64,000 nucleotides of DNA from Photorhabdus luminescens subsp. luminescens (GTDB lineage Bacteria; Pseudomonadota; Gammaproteobacteria; Enterobacterales; Enterobacteriaceae): the NCBI RefSeq assembly GCF_001083805.1, contig NZ_JXSK01000002.1, positions 672,257 through 736,256 on the forward strand. Direction: 5' to 3'. The translations under genes were made by a program, and so were the position numbers. Numbering within the stretch: position 1 is the first letter of the stretch; the number at the start of each line of letters is the position of its first letter. Positions 18,226-29,537 of the stretch are shown here, piece after piece. Below the pieces are notes generated by a model. The model made no database searches and was not told where the DNA came from. It was given only the letters and a program-made list of their open reading frames with translations.

Positions 18226-20031
18226 GTGCAAATCTTTAATACCGATCTCGCTATTATCGGAGCCGGAGGCGCTGGTCTACGTGCCGCAATTGCCGCCGCT
18301 GAAGCTAATCCTCAAATGAAGATTGCTCTGATCTCAAAAGTTTACCCAATGCGTAGTCACACTGTGGCAGCAGAAGGTGGATCAGCAGCCGTCACCCAAG
18401 CTCACGACTCCTATGACTTCCATTTCAACGACACGGTATCCGGTGGTGATTGGTTATGTGAGCAAGATGTTGTTGAATATTTTGTCGAACATTGCCCGAC
18501 AGAAATGATCCAACTAGAACAGTGGGGCTGTCCGTGGAGCCGTAAAGAAGATGGTTCCATCAACGTGCGTCGTTTTGGTGGTATGAAAATAGAGCGTACT
18601 TGGTTCGCTGCGGATAAAACTGGCTTCCACATGTTGCATACGCTATTCCAAACCTCTCTTAAGTACCCTCAAATCCAGCGCTTTGATGAACATTTTGTCC
18701 TCGATATTCTGGTGGATGAAGGACAAGCACGCGGTCTGGTTGCACTCAATATGATGGAAGGCGCCAAAATTCAGATAAGAGCCAATGCCGTTATTATGGC
18801 AACCGGTGGTGCAGGCCGTGTATACCGCTACAATACCAACGGCGGGATCGTGACCGGTGATGGTATGGGTATGGCATTCCGTCACGGCATACCACTGCGT
18901 GATATGGAATTTGTTCAGTATCATCCAACCGGTCTGCCAGGTTCCGGTATCCTAATGACGGAAGGTTGTCGTGGTGAAGGCGGAATTCTGGTCAATAAAG
19001 ATGGCTACCGCTATTTACAAGATTATGGCCTCGGCCCTGAGACTCCATTAGGCAAACCTGAAAACAAATATATGGAACTGGGTCCCCGTGACAAAGTTTC
19101 TCAGGCTTTTTGGCATGAATGGCGTGCCGGTCGTACTATTTCAACTCCGCGTGGCGATGTGGTTTATCTCGATCTACGCCATTTGGGAGAGAAGAAATTA
19201 CTTGAACGCCTGCCTTTTATCTGTGAATTAGCAAAAGCATACGTCGGTGTTGATCCCGTTAAAGAACCTATTCCAGTCCGGCCTACAGCACATTACACTA
19301 TGGGCGGTATCGAAACTGACCAAAAATGTGAAACCCGCATCAAAGGGCTGTTCGCTGTCGGCGAATGTTCTTCTGTTGGCCTGCATGGCGCAAACCGCCT
19401 TGGTTCCAACTCTCTAGCTGAATTAGTGGTCTTTGGCCGTCTGGCGGGTGAAGAAGCGGTAAAACATGTTCAACAAATCAAACCTGTTAATGACCGAGCA
19501 TTGGATGCCCAAGCGCGTGATGTAGTCGCACGTTTGAACAACTTACTGAAACAGGAAGGGGCGGAAAGTTGGTCAAAAATCCGTGATGAAATGGGTATCT
19601 CAATGGAAGAAGGTTGCGGTATCTATCGTACTCCTGAACTCATGCTAAAAACGATCGATAAGATCGCTGAACTAAAAGATCGCTTTAAGCGGGTGAAAAT
19701 CACCGATAACACCAATGTGTTCAACACGGATCTACTGTACACCATTGAGCTTGGCTTTGGCTTGGATGTAGCCGAATGTATGATTCACTCAGCGATAAAC
19801 CGCAAAGAATCTCGCGGCGCTCATCAACGTTTGGATGAAGGTTGTACCGAACGTGATGATGAAAACTTCCTAAAACATACACTCGCTTTCTATAAGCCTG
19901 GAGGTGTCCCTCACCTGGAATACAGCGATGTAAAAATCACCAAATCCACACCGGCAAAACGTGTCTATGGCGGTGAAGCCGCGGCACAAGAGAAAAAAGA
20001 GAAAAAGTATAAGGAGCAGGAGAATGGTTGA
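18226..20031 (+). CDS. frdA: FrdA, fumarate reductase flavoprotein subunit
   Basis: A 601-residue catalytic subunit of the anaerobic menaquinol:fumarate reductase. The N-terminal FAD-binding [15 protein letters not shown] is followed by the covalent-FAD histidine at 45 ([11 protein letters not shown]), the active-site region [20 protein letters not shown] and the C-terminal FAD segment [14 protein letters not shown]. Translation starts at GTG, as in E. coli, with GGAG upstream. It faces the cytoplasm on the FrdCD anchor. The stop overlaps frdB by eight bases, indicating translational coupling. Confidence 0.98.
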   Translation: MQIFNTDLAIIGAGGAGLRAAIAAAEANPQMKIALISKVYPMRSHTVAAEGGSAAVTQAHDSYDFHFNDTVSGGDWLCEQDVVEYFVEHCPTEMIQLEQWGCPWSRKEDGSINVRRFGGMKIERTWFAADKTGFHMLHTLFQTSLKYPQIQRFDEHFVLDILVDEGQARGLVALNMMEGAKIQIRANAVIMATGGAGRVYRYNTNGGIVTGDGMGMAFRHGIPLRDMEFVQYHPTGLPGSGILMTEGCRGEGGILVNKDGYRYLQDYGLGPETPLGKPENKYMELGPRDKVSQAFWHEWRAGRTISTPRGDVVYLDLRHLGEKKLLERLPFICELAKAYVGVDPVKEPIPVRPTAHYTMGGIETDQKCETRIKGLFAVGECSSVGLHGANRLGSNSLAELVVFGRLAGEEAVKHVQQIKPVNDRALDAQARDVVARLNNLLKQEGAESWSKIRDEMGISMEEGCGIYRTPELMLKTIDKIAELKDRFKRVKITDNTNVFNTDLLYTIELGFGLDVAECMIHSAINRKESRGAHQRLDEGCTERDDENFLKHTLAFYKPGGVPHLEYSDVKITKSTPAKRVYGGEAAAQEKKEKKYKEQENG

Positions 20032-20758
20032 TATGAACACCCTGAGAATGGAGGTCATGCGCTATAACCCGGAAAGTGACCATAAACCCCATTTTATAAC
20101 CTATGAGATTCCTTATGATGAGCAGACTTCCCTACTTGATGCCCTAGGTTACATTAAAGACAGTCTCGCTCCCGACCTCTCTTACCGATGGTCTTGCCGT
20201 ATGGCTATCTGTGGCTCTTGCGGCATGATGGTTAACCGCGTGCCGAAACTGGCCTGTAAAACCTTCCTGCGTGATTATCCTCAAGGGATGAAAGTTGAAG
20301 CGCTGGCTAACTTCCCCATTGAACGTGACCTGGTAGTGGATATGACCGACTTTATTGAAAACCTGGAAGCTATCAAACCATACATTATCGGGAATGACCG
20401 TAAACCTACAGAAGGCCCGAATATTCAGACTCCGGCACAGATGGCGAAATATCATCAATTTTCCGGCTGTATCAACTGTGGCTTATGTTATGCCGCTTGT
20501 CCCCAATTTGGTTTGAATCCCGAATTTATCGGCCCGGCGGCAATCACGCTGGCTCACCGTTACAATCTCGACAACCGCGACCACGGTAAGAAAGAACGCA
20601 TGCCCCAGCTTAATAGCCAGAATGGGGTATGGAGCTGTACATTCGTTGGTTACTGTTCTGAGGTCTGTCCGAAACATGTCGATCCCGCAGCGGCTATTCA
20701 ACAAGGCAAGATCGAAAGCGCGAAAGACTTCATGATCGCCATGCTAAAACCACAATAA
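20024..20758 (+). CDS. frdB: FrdB, fumarate reductase iron-sulfur subunit
   Basis: A 244-residue iron-sulfur protein that carries electrons from menaquinol to FrdA. Ligands for the 2Fe-2S cluster are in [14 protein letters not shown] and KLACKTFL; those for the 4Fe-4S and 3Fe-4S clusters are in [12 protein letters not shown] and [13 protein letters not shown]. The frame is open upstream to 19961, but the ATG at 20024 has AGGAG in front and gives the E. coli length. It overlaps the end of frdA. Confidence 0.98.
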   Translation: MVDMNTLRMEVMRYNPESDHKPHFITYEIPYDEQTSLLDALGYIKDSLAPDLSYRWSCRMAICGSCGMMVNRVPKLACKTFLRDYPQGMKVEALANFPIERDLVVDMTDFIENLEAIKPYIIGNDRKPTEGPNIQTPAQMAKYHQFSGCINCGLCYAACPQFGLNPEFIGPAAITLAHRYNLDNRDHGKKERMPQLNSQNGVWSCTFVGYCSEVCPKHVDPAAAIQQGKIESAKDFMIAMLKPQ

Positions 20759-20773
20759 GGGGAGGAGAAAGTA

Positions 20774-21166
20774 ATGACGACTAAACGTAAACCTTATATC
20801 CGCAGCATGGCGCCCAACTGGTGGCAAAAACTGGGCTTTTACCGCTTCTATATGCTGCGTGAAAGTACCGCAGTGACAACTATGTGGTTCAGTATCTTAC
20901 TGATATACGGTCTATTCGCCCTAAAAGGCGGCGCACAAAGCTGGGATGAGTTTGTCACGTTCCTGCAAAATCCCGTCATCTTGCTGATTAATCTCATCAC
21001 TCTGCTAGGTGCTCTGCTGCATACTAAAACTTGGTTCGAACTAGCGCCGAAGGCAGCTAACGTAGTGATAAAAAGTGAAAAAATGGGGCCTAAACCAGTG
21101 ATCAAACTGCTATGGGCCATCACTATTATCGTCACCACGATTATCTTAGGTATAGCCTTAGTTTAA
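20774..21166 (+). CDS. frdC: FrdC, fumarate reductase membrane anchor
   Basis: A 130-residue, three-helix membrane anchor that with FrdD binds the menaquinone pool. It begins [10 protein letters not shown] like E. coli FrdC, and has the quinone-site glutamate in YMLRES (residue 30 with Met) and the [17 protein letters not shown] loop. GGGGAGGAG is a very strong Shine-Dalgarno. Confidence 0.97.
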   Translation: MTTKRKPYIRSMAPNWWQKLGFYRFYMLRESTAVTTMWFSILLIYGLFALKGGAQSWDEFVTFLQNPVILLINLITLLGALLHTKTWFELAPKAANVVIKSEKMGPKPVIKLLWAITIIVTTIILGIALV

Positions 21167-21182
21167 CCTCAAGGAGGATTTA

Positions 21183-21536
21183 ATGAATCAAATACCTAAA
21201 CGTTCCGATGAACCGATTTTTTGGGGATTATTTGGCGCCGGTGGTATGTGGGGCGCCATTGTAGCTCCAGCCATTATTTTACTGGTAACCATCCTTTTAC
21301 CATTGGGAGTAGCGCCGGAAGCATTAAGCTACGCACGAATTCTGGCTTTCTGTCAGAGCTTTATTGGTCGTGCGTTCCTATTATTGATGATCATTCTACC
21401 GTTATGGTGCGGTTTACACCGTATCCACCACGGTATGCATGACCTGAAAATTCATATTCCCGCGAGTAAATGGATTTTCTACGGCTTAGCAGCAATCCTG
21501 AGTGTTATCGCTATCATCGGCGTTTTTACTCTGTAA
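21183..21536 (+). CDS. frdD: FrdD, fumarate reductase membrane anchor
   Basis: A 117-residue, three-helix anchor, second hydrophobic subunit of fumarate reductase. It begins [21 protein letters not shown], as in E. coli, and keeps the [18 protein letters not shown] loop. AAGGAGG precedes the ATG, 16 bp after frdC. It is the last gene of the frdABCD operon; the E. coli neighbours ampC and blc are absent here. Confidence 0.97.
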   Translation: MNQIPKRSDEPIFWGLFGAGGMWGAIVAPAIILLVTILLPLGVAPEALSYARILAFCQSFIGRAFLLLMIILPLWCGLHRIHHGMHDLKIHIPASKWIFYGLAAILSVIAIIGVFTL

Positions 21537-21537
21537 A

Positions 21538-21660
21538 GGACGTCTGGAAGATGAAAAACTGGCGGCATTGAAAATTGCCCGTTCAATGCCGGATATCGGT
21601 ATCGAACGAGAAACAGTGATGAAAAGTCTCTATTTCTTGATTAAAAAATATTGCATATAA
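21538..21660 (+). pseudogene. C-terminal gene fragment directly after frdD
   Basis: A frame with no start codon that runs in from the frdD stop and reads GRLEDEKLAALKIARSMPDI, then 20 more residues to a stop. The charged EGxLE...IA(K/R)xM pattern resembles the C-terminus of Rpn/transposase_31 (PD-(D/E)XK) recombination-promoting nucleases. The family call is a guess. It sits where ampC and blc lie in E. coli, so it may mark a deletion scar. Confidence 0.35.
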
Positions 21661-21700
21661 AAACTGCACTGCCAAAGTGTGAAATTTTTGGAGTGCAGTT
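21655..21700 (-). terminator. Terminator of sugE
   Basis: AACTGCACT (21662-21670) and AGTGCAGTT (21692-21700) form a 9-bp stem continued by CCAAA/TTTGG after a one-base bulge. On the minus strand TTTTTAT follows, so it ends sugE transcription and could also stop frd read-through. Confidence 0.7.
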
Positions 21701-21705
21701 CAATA

Positions 21706-22020
21706 TTAACTGGACAATTTCAGACCGATAATACCGGCGATAATTAGAACAAAGCTTAGGATTCTGGCAAAACTTGCAGATTCACCGAACACAATAATGC
21801 CAAAAATGGCAGTGCCCACTGCACCTATTCCAGTCCATACTGCATAAGCTGTACCTATTGGTAAACCTTTCATTGCATAAGCAAGCAGCCCCATACTGAG
21901 CGCCACAGCACTAGCGGTAATCAGGCTCGGCGTCAACCGGGTGAAACCATGAGTATATTTCAGGCCAACCGCCCAGACGACTTCGAATAAACCAGCAATA
22001 ACAAGCACAAACCAGGACAT
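21706..22020 (-). CDS. sugE: SugE/Gdx, guanidinium exporter (small multidrug resistance family)
   Basis: A 104-residue, four-helix small multidrug resistance protein. The N-terminus [25 protein letters not shown] carries the essential Glu13 and the SugE/Gdx pattern, and [13 protein letters not shown] is intact. Gdx proteins exchange guanidinium for protons; they work as antiparallel dimers. A guanidine-II riboswitch immediately upstream supports this function over general drug export. GGGGC lies upstream of the ATG. Confidence 0.94.
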   Translation of the reverse strand: MSWFVLVIAGLFEVVWAVGLKYTHGFTRLTPSLITASAVALSMGLLAYAMKGLPIGTAYAVWTGIGAVGTAIFGIIVFGESASFARILSFVLIIAGIIGLKLSS

Positions 22021-22040
22021 ATCAAAGCCCCATAATAATT

Positions 22041-22087
22041 GAGAGGTCGTCCCCAGAAAACGGCAGCATATCCAGGTCGTCCCGGAT
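22041..22087 (-). ncRNA. Guanidine-II riboswitch (mini-ykkC) of sugE
   Basis: On the minus strand two hairpins each carry the diagnostic ACGA loop: CCGGG-ACGA-CCTGG (22085-22072) and GGGG-ACGA-CCTC (22054-22043), separated by 17 bases and ending about 20 bases before the sugE ATG. Two short GC stems with ACGR loops upstream of sugE are the textbook pattern for this class. Confidence 0.9.
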
Positions 22088-22160
22088 AACCATTAGAAAT
22101 AGAGGCAAATTATAGTCGCGAAAAATTGCAGTATCAATAACGCAGCATTATGCGCTAAAA

Positions 22161-22195
22161 AGAAAAACCACAGTCTGTTGCCAGAACTGTGGCTT
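22161..22195 (-). terminator. Terminator of efp
   Basis: CCACAGT/ACTGTGG (22168-22174 and 22186-22192) with a run of T (TTTTTC) on the minus-strand side, 25-50 bp after the efp stop. Confidence 0.8.
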
Positions 22196-22215
22196 TTATT
22201 GAATACAGTCGATGG

Positions 22216-22782
22216 TTATTTTACGCGGGAAACGTATTCGCCAGAACGGGTATCCACTTTAATCACTTCACCGATTTGAACGAACAGAGGTACTTTAACC
22301 ACAGCGCCAGTGCTCAAAGTTGCGGGTTTACCCCCGGTACCTGCGGTATCACCTTTCAAACCGGGATCAGTATCAGTGATCTCTAATTCAACAAAGTTTG
22401 GTGGAGTGACAGAGATCGGCTGACCATTCCACAGCGTCAGGATACATTCAGCTTGTTCAACTAACCATTTCGCATTATCGCCAACGGCTTTTTCATCAGC
22501 CGCTAATTGCTCGAAGGTTTCGTTATTCATAAAGTGCCAAAACTCACCATCGTTATACAGGTAAGTCAGATTCATATCCATCACGTCAGCAGATTCTACA
22601 GAATCCGTAGACTTGAAGGTCTTTTCCAACAGTTTACCGGAAATTAGCTTACGAATACGGACACGAGCAAACGCCTGACCTTTACCCGGCTTCACGAATT
22701 CACTTTCAAGAATAGCGCACGGCTCGCCATCTAACATGATTTTAAGACCTGAACGGAATTCATTGGTACTATAAGTAGCCAT
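22216..22782 (-). CDS. efp: Elongation factor P
   Basis: A 188-residue EF-P that relieves ribosome stalling at polyproline stretches. Three OB-like domains; Lys34 in VKPGKGQAF is the site that EpmA beta-lysylates. The C-terminal signature ([21 protein letters not shown]) is intact. The frame opens at 22803, but ATG 22782 has AGAGGA at good distance and gives the E. coli start [19 protein letters not shown]. It is divergent from epmB, its modification partner. Confidence 0.98.
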   Translation of the reverse strand: MATYSTNEFRSGLKIMLDGEPCAILESEFVKPGKGQAFARVRIRKLISGKLLEKTFKSTDSVESADVMDMNLTYLYNDGEFWHFMNNETFEQLAADEKAVGDNAKWLVEQAECILTLWNGQPISVTPPNFVELEITDTDPGLKGDTAGTGGKPATLSTGAVVKVPLFVQIGEVIKVDTRSGEYVSRVK

Positions 22783-22820
22783 GGAGATCCTCTTTATAAA
22801 CAAAATGGCTTAGCCAAAAA

Positions 22821-23849
22821 ATGGCGCACATTATAACCCCAAAGATCATCATCAGAGAAGACTGGTTGAAACAACTGACAGATGTTATTACCGATCCTGA
22901 TGAATTATTACAATTATTATCTTTAGATAAACACCCGGCATTGAGTAAAGGTAGTGATGCACGTCGCCTGTTTCCATTACGGGTACCCAGAGCTTTCGCT
23001 GCCCGTATGCAGGCAAACGATCCTAATGATCCGCTGTTGCTTCAGGTTATAACGACACCGGAAGAATTCACGCTTACGCCGGGTTTTTCTACCGATCCCC
23101 TGGATGAACAGCGCAGTGCTGTCCCCGGTCTATTACATAAATATCGTAATCGCGCATTATTGTTGGTTAAAGGAGGATGTGCTGTTAATTGCCGTTATTG
23201 CTTCCGCCGTCATTTTCCATACGAAGATAACAAAGGTAATAAACGCAATTGGCAGCAAGCATTAGATTACATTCAGCAACATCCTGAACTTGATGAGATT
23301 ATCTTCTCTGGCGGCGATCCTTTAATGGCAAAAGATCACGAACTTGACTGGTTAATCAGCCATCTGGAAAAGATTTCCCATATCAAACGACTGCGCATTC
23401 ATACTCGTCTGCCTGTGGTTATTCCTGCTCGGATCACAACGACACTTTGTGATCGGCTAGCACAATCGAGACTACAAGTGCTCATGGTGACCCACATCAA
23501 TCACGCTAATGAAATCGACCAATCCTTGCGCAACAGTATGATGTTGCTGAAGCAAGCAGGTGTCACGTTATTAAATCAAAGTGTGCTGTTACGCGGTGTC
23601 AATAATCATTCTGATACTCTGGCTGATCTGAGCAATGCTCTGTTTGATGCAGGTATTCTGCCTTATTACATTCACGTGCTGGATAAAGTACAAGGAGCCG
23701 CTCATTTTATGGTCAGTGATGAAGAAGCCAAGGAGCTTATTCGGGAATTACTGACAAAAATTTCAGGTTATTTAGTACCACGTCTGGCAAGGGAAATCGG
23801 TGGAGAACCGAGTAAAACACCTCTTGATTTGGGATTAAAACAAAACTAA
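22821..23849 (+). CDS. epmB: EpmB, lysine 2,3-aminomutase for EF-P modification
   Basis: A 342-residue radical-SAM, PLP-dependent aminomutase that converts (S)-alpha-lysine to (R)-beta-lysine for EpmA. The 4Fe-4S cluster cysteines are C120, C124 and C127 (GGCAVNCRYCFRRHFPY); SGGDPLMAKD follows. Near the C-terminus HVLDKVQGAAHFMV contains the PLP-lysine region. Length equals E. coli EpmB (YjeK). It is divergent from efp with only 38 bp between starts, so promoters overlap. Confidence 0.96.
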   Translation: MAHIITPKIIIREDWLKQLTDVITDPDELLQLLSLDKHPALSKGSDARRLFPLRVPRAFAARMQANDPNDPLLLQVITTPEEFTLTPGFSTDPLDEQRSAVPGLLHKYRNRALLLVKGGCAVNCRYCFRRHFPYEDNKGNKRNWQQALDYIQQHPELDEIIFSGGDPLMAKDHELDWLISHLEKISHIKRLRIHTRLPVVIPARITTTLCDRLAQSRLQVLMVTHINHANEIDQSLRNSMMLLKQAGVTLLNQSVLLRGVNNHSDTLADLSNALFDAGILPYYIHVLDKVQGAAHFMVSDEEAKELIRELLTKISGYLVPRLAREIGGEPSKTPLDLGLKQN

Positions 23850-23859
23850 CAAAAAATTC

Positions 23860-23886
23860 ATGCCCGGATACCTTTTAACCGGGCAT
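23860..23886. terminator. Bidirectional terminator between epmB and yjeI
   Basis: ATGCCCGG/CCGGGCAT perfect 8-bp stem, 11-base loop, between convergent genes; GAATTTTTTG follows on the minus strand. Confidence 0.8.
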
Positions 23887-23908
23887 ATCACTCAAATTCT
23901 GAATGCTA

Positions 23909-24253
23909 TTACTGACACTTATAGACCTGACCAATCATCTTACTATCTAGTGGAGCAAAGCTAGATAACAGACTTTCACTCGGACTGGTCACCCCATAAA
24001 TCACATTTCCCCCCATGACTGCGGCTTTATTGCGTAAATCATTAGCTGCCCCACGCATTGAGCTGCTTTCATTACTTACACCAGTCATCCAATTGCTTTG
24101 CGTACCTGTTACTTCACCTAATAACTGACATTCGTTGCCAGGTTTAGTGTCAACAAAACGAACCTGTGAGCCTCCAGAAGTTAATTGGTTGGTGGTTGTA
24201 CACCCTGCCAGCAGTAGCAACACTGAAGCGCTGAGCAAAACTTTAATTCGCAT
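23909..24253 (-). CDS. yjeI: YjeI-like DUF4156 lipoprotein
   Basis: A 114-residue lipoprotein. The signal peptide ends in the lipobox LLAG-C (Cys about 18), followed by a periplasmic domain with the conserved ECQLLGEVTG, MRGAANDLRNKAAVMGGNVIYG and IGQVYKC segments of E. coli YjeI. The residue after Cys is Thr, so outer-membrane sorting is expected. Function unknown. I chose ATG 24253 because GAGGA stands seven bases upstream; an in-frame GTG at 24265 is less likely. Confidence 0.88.
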   Translation of the reverse strand: MRIKVLLSASVLLLLAGCTTTNQLTSGGSQVRFVDTKPGNECQLLGEVTGTQSNWMTGVSNESSSMRGAANDLRNKAAVMGGNVIYGVTSPSESLLSSFAPLDSKMIGQVYKCQ

Positions 24254-24911
24254 GTTTTTCCTCACTCATTGTTGTAAATTCGACAATTAATCATCAATAT
24301 ACCTTGTTGTGCACCAATATCGCAAAAAATAATTTAATAAAGTGTCCTTAAGGTAAAGTGTTTAGGCTAAAAATACTTTATACCAAGGTGAATATAGTAA
24401 AGAAATAGAGGAAAATAACTGAATAAATAACACGAATAAACTCAATAAATTGCCTTTTCCATAAAAAAGTAACTTATTAATTATCCCATTGATTATGTAA
24501 ATATTTAACCAGTTTGTTAATCTCCTCCGGGGAAATCTTGAATAAACTTATAATAATCATATGACATATATTCCAGTTAGCTATATTTGTAATTATTTTC
24601 TATCTGCTAAATTCAATTCCCATGTTGCGAATGATATTTAAACTTAAATCACCTCATTAAAAATACGATTAGAACATCTATCAACAGTTTTGAGTTAGTA
24701 ATATCTCACGATAATTTTCTATTAAGTCATTATCTGATGTCATATTCCACAAAAATTCCACTTACTAAGATGATTTAGCTATTATATTCATGTGGATTTT
24801 ATTATGTATAAATAATTATGCTTTTTTAACATGGATTTAATTTGGATACAGATATTTCATTGACACCACAATAACACTCGATCAAATGTTCTCGTGGTAT
24901 CAATTTTATGG
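24254..24911. other. Gene-free AT-rich region
   Basis: About 650 bp between yjeI and a LysR gene. It is AT-rich, with no credible frame, RNA or repeat that I can support. It probably holds the yjeI promoter next to 24300. Confidence 0.5.
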
Positions 24912-25826
24912 TTATTGCCATCCATCGCCAATATGGATGTACTCTGTTAGATAGTCGAGAAATACTCGTACTCGTGATGGAGGTTGTCTGCCTGTGCCGA
25001 CAAAAACGGCATATATTTCTTCTTTATCGCCAGGATTATAGTTCTCAAGTACAGGTAGCAACAAACCAGCCTGAATATCAGCATTCACATGGAAACGGGC
25101 CAGTCGAGCTAAACCAAGCCCTGCTAGCGCAGCTTTACACATGGTTTCTCCATCACCAAGTAACAAGTTCCCTGAAGGCAATTGTTGCACCCACTCTTCC
25201 GAACCGATGAAAGGCCAAGCTTTCGCATGGCGGGTGAAACCAAAACCAAGTCGATTGTAACGCCCCAAGTCGCCAGGCGTAGCGGGCATCCCCACTCTTT
25301 CAAGGTATGAAGGAGATCCTACCACAACCATTCGACTTGACCCCAACCGGCGCACTATGAGACATGAGTCGTCCACAGGAGGGCCAATACGAATTGCCAC
25401 ATCGCTACGATCATCAAGTAAATCCGCTACCAAATCACATAATGAAATGTCGAGTGTGATCTCCGGGTAGCGTTGCAGGAAGTCCGGTAGTAAAGGCATC
25501 AAGCAATGCTTTCCAAACGCAACATGACAATTCACACGTATCCGTCCACGTGGCGCGGTTCCCTGATTTGCTTCTTGTTCTGCGGCTATGATGTCCTCCA
25601 AAATCCTGACACTACGCTCATAGAAAACAGAACCCTCAGCCGTTAACTGAAGTTTGCGTGTTGTTCTATTCAACAGCCGTACACCAAGCCGCATTTCCAG
25701 TCGATTAATAAGTTTACTAACGGCTGATGGAGTCATGTCGAGCTTGCGAGCCGCGGCTGAGAGACCTTCCGATTCAATTACCTGAACGAATACAGCCATT
25801 TCTGTAGATCGATTAAATTTGTGCAT
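24912..25826 (-). CDS. LysR-family transcriptional regulator
   Basis: A 304-residue LysR-type regulator. The N-terminal winged helix-turn-helix (about residues 5-65) has the typical GLSAAARKLDMTPSAVSKLINRLEMRLGVRLL motif pattern. The substrate-binding domain follows (about residues 90-295), of the CrgA/DsdC-like subgroup with GPPVDDSCLIVRRLG and the IR-GP turn. The target is unknown. No divergent gene stands directly upstream (25827-26487 is gene-free), so the usual neighbour clue is missing. Confidence 0.85.
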   Translation of the reverse strand: MHKFNRSTEMAVFVQVIESEGLSAAARKLDMTPSAVSKLINRLEMRLGVRLLNRTTRKLQLTAEGSVFYERSVRILEDIIAAEQEANQGTAPRGRIRVNCHVAFGKHCLMPLLPDFLQRYPEITLDISLCDLVADLLDDRSDVAIRIGPPVDDSCLIVRRLGSSRMVVVGSPSYLERVGMPATPGDLGRYNRLGFGFTRHAKAWPFIGSEEWVQQLPSGNLLLGDGETMCKAALAGLGLARLARFHVNADIQAGLLLPVLENYNPGDKEEIYAVFVGTGRQPPSRVRVFLDYLTEYIHIGDGWQ

Positions 25827-26352
25827 AGATATTTGAATTATTTTCCAAAATCCTATGAATAAATGAATTTTAGTCTAATAAGCTCATTTTTTCTAAAACT
25901 TAAGGAAATATTTTTTTCCTTAAGAATTTGTCCTATGCCAAATTGCTTTTATTACTTAACTCATTGCGTGTTATATGGCCAATGTCTACGGGATCAGCAT
26001 GATCGAATGTTGTTAACTCCTATCTGGAATTTAAATAAATATTTTACTTATTGCTATTGGGATTGACGCTGTTAACGAACAAGATAATGGAACATCAAGT
26101 CGCTTTTTAAGCTGATAATGGGGTCAGTCACTTTATAAAGTCATAGCTTCACACAGGGCAAAGCCTGTGTTGCACAAACTTTCAATCACGAACATGACAC
26201 GCTGGATAACGCTGACAGAGAGAGAAATGAGGAGAGAATAAACTCTATAGCAAGAAGGCTCTTGTGTCGTTCATCGGAACGTCAGCAAAAATAGAATTGA
26301 CGGGAAAACACTCTAGCTATCCCAATAAACCGATCACTTAATAAAACGGAGA
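25827..26352. other. Gene-free region, possibly a decayed mobile-element end
   Basis: The LysR promoter lies near 25830-25900. Bases about 26100-26340 look different: moderate GC, and a minus-strand frame reading VMFVIESLCNTGFALCEAMT to a stop at about 26132. I cannot assign it. It could be the tail of a decayed transposase, but this is only suspicion. Confidence 0.3.
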
Positions 26353-26388
26353 CCAATATCCGGACTTAAACCTCAGCCCGAATATTGG
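26353..26388. terminator. Hairpin downstream of groEL, possible terminator
   Basis: CCAATATCCGG (26353-26363) and CCGAATATTGG (26378-26388) form an imperfect 11-bp stem flanked by short T-rich runs on both sides, about 100 bp after the groEL stop. Confidence 0.5.
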
Positions 26389-26487
26389 ATTTTATCAAAT
26401 GCTATTTCGGCGGGAAGGTAATGAGTACAACTTTAGTTAGTACCCACTTTTGGACGTAATCCACCAGGCTAGCGACCTACGCGACTA

Positions 26488-28146
<1,659 letters not shown>

Positions 28147-28183
28147 TTAAATTCGTTCAGTTAAGAAGATCTAAGCGCAATAA

Positions 28184-28543
<360 letters not shown>

Positions 28544-28560
28544 CTAGTATCATAATAAAT

Positions 28561-28592
28561 TAAATGGGGACTTATTTATGATACTTCAAGGG
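28561..28592 (-). promoter_or_regulatory. Sigma-32 heat-shock promoter of groES-groEL
   Basis: On the minus strand CCTTGAA (-35, 28591-28585) and CCCCATTTA (-10, 28569-28561) are separated by 15 bases: consensus sigma-32 elements, about 85 bp upstream of groES. No CIRCE element is present. Confidence 0.9.
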
Positions 28593-28672
28593 CAGGCAAA
28601 AAAATATTTTACTTTTCTTGCCTACAGAAAAAAACCTATAGTTAAACCAAACATTTAGAAAATAACCGCTTA

Positions 28673-29161
28673 TTAATGAGGCTTATGCTCGTCATCATCG
28701 GGCTTATGTTCTCTCAACGAACGGGAGGGATCATCCTGCTTACGCTCGTATTCACCCTCGAAAGTATTGCTATCCCGTCTAAACCCACCGCTATTATGAG
28801 GACGATAGAAATTGATATGCGGCATCAGTTTCATTACTAATTTTTTCTGAACCGGCGGCAGTAGCAACAATAATCCAAGGAAATCCGTAAAAAAGCCGGG
28901 AACGAGTAACAGGAAACCCGCCAGTAAAAGGGAAACGCTTTTTATCATTTCTGCTGCCGGACTCTCACCGTTAACCAATCTCTGCTGGATCTGGAGAAAA
29001 TTCTTTATGCCCTGACTGCGAACCAAAGAGATACCGACACAAGAAGTAAACAACACCAGTAACAGAGTAAACAGCACGCCTAGTTCAGAGGCAACACGCA
29101 CAAATAAAGTTGACTCGATGTAGACAAGCAAAAATATCAGGATAAATGGCAACCAACGCAC
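28673..29161 (-). CDS. fxsA: FxsA, membrane protein (suppressor of F exclusion of phage T7)
   Basis: A 162-residue cytoplasmic membrane protein. Helices are near residues 5-45 and 65-100, including the conserved PGFFTDFLGLLLLLPPVQK; the tail is hydrophilic and charged. Overproduction in E. coli relieves F-plasmid exclusion of phage T7; its normal role is unclear. I chose the GTG at 29161, because AAGGAG stands six bases before it and the product then starts VRWLPF like E. coli; a TTG at 29176 would overlap that Shine-Dalgarno. Between groES and aspA as in E. coli. Confidence 0.9.
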   Translation of the reverse strand: MRWLPFILIFLLVYIESTLFVRVASELGVLFTLLLVLFTSCVGISLVRSQGIKNFLQIQQRLVNGESPAAEMIKSVSLLLAGFLLLVPGFFTDFLGLLLLLPPVQKKLVMKLMPHINFYRPHNSGGFRRDSNTFEGEYERKQDDPSRSLREHKPDDDEHKPH

Positions 29162-29329
29162 TTGGTGCTCCTTCAATTGATTTGGATGAACAGGTTGTAT
29201 CCTGAATAAATCATATCAACAAAATCCAAGGAACAACCAAATTAACGCTTTTTAATTTATTAAAGATATAATTGGGGTCACAGTTATCGTTTTCAATCCG
29301 CTGAAAATTTTGCTAATTAGACACGCAAT

Positions 29330-29345
29330 TGTGATAAATATCACA
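29330..29345. promoter_or_regulatory. CRP-cAMP site upstream of aspA
   Basis: TGTGA-TAAATA-TCACA, a perfect consensus, about 190 bp before aspA. E. coli aspA is controlled by CRP and FNR. No convincing FNR box was found beside it. Confidence 0.7.
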
Positions 29346-29537
29346 TATATCAAATCAGACTAAACAAATACCACTATAAAGTGATCCAGATTCAATGCAT
29401 TTATTGCTAACCAGCATATGATCACGCGGGCAATCTGGTGATGAAGAGTTCATATCATAACTATTGCTGTTGGCAACATAATAATTGAATAAACGCATAA
29501 TTAGACAGTAAAAACGTCATCTAATAAGAAGGTTCTC

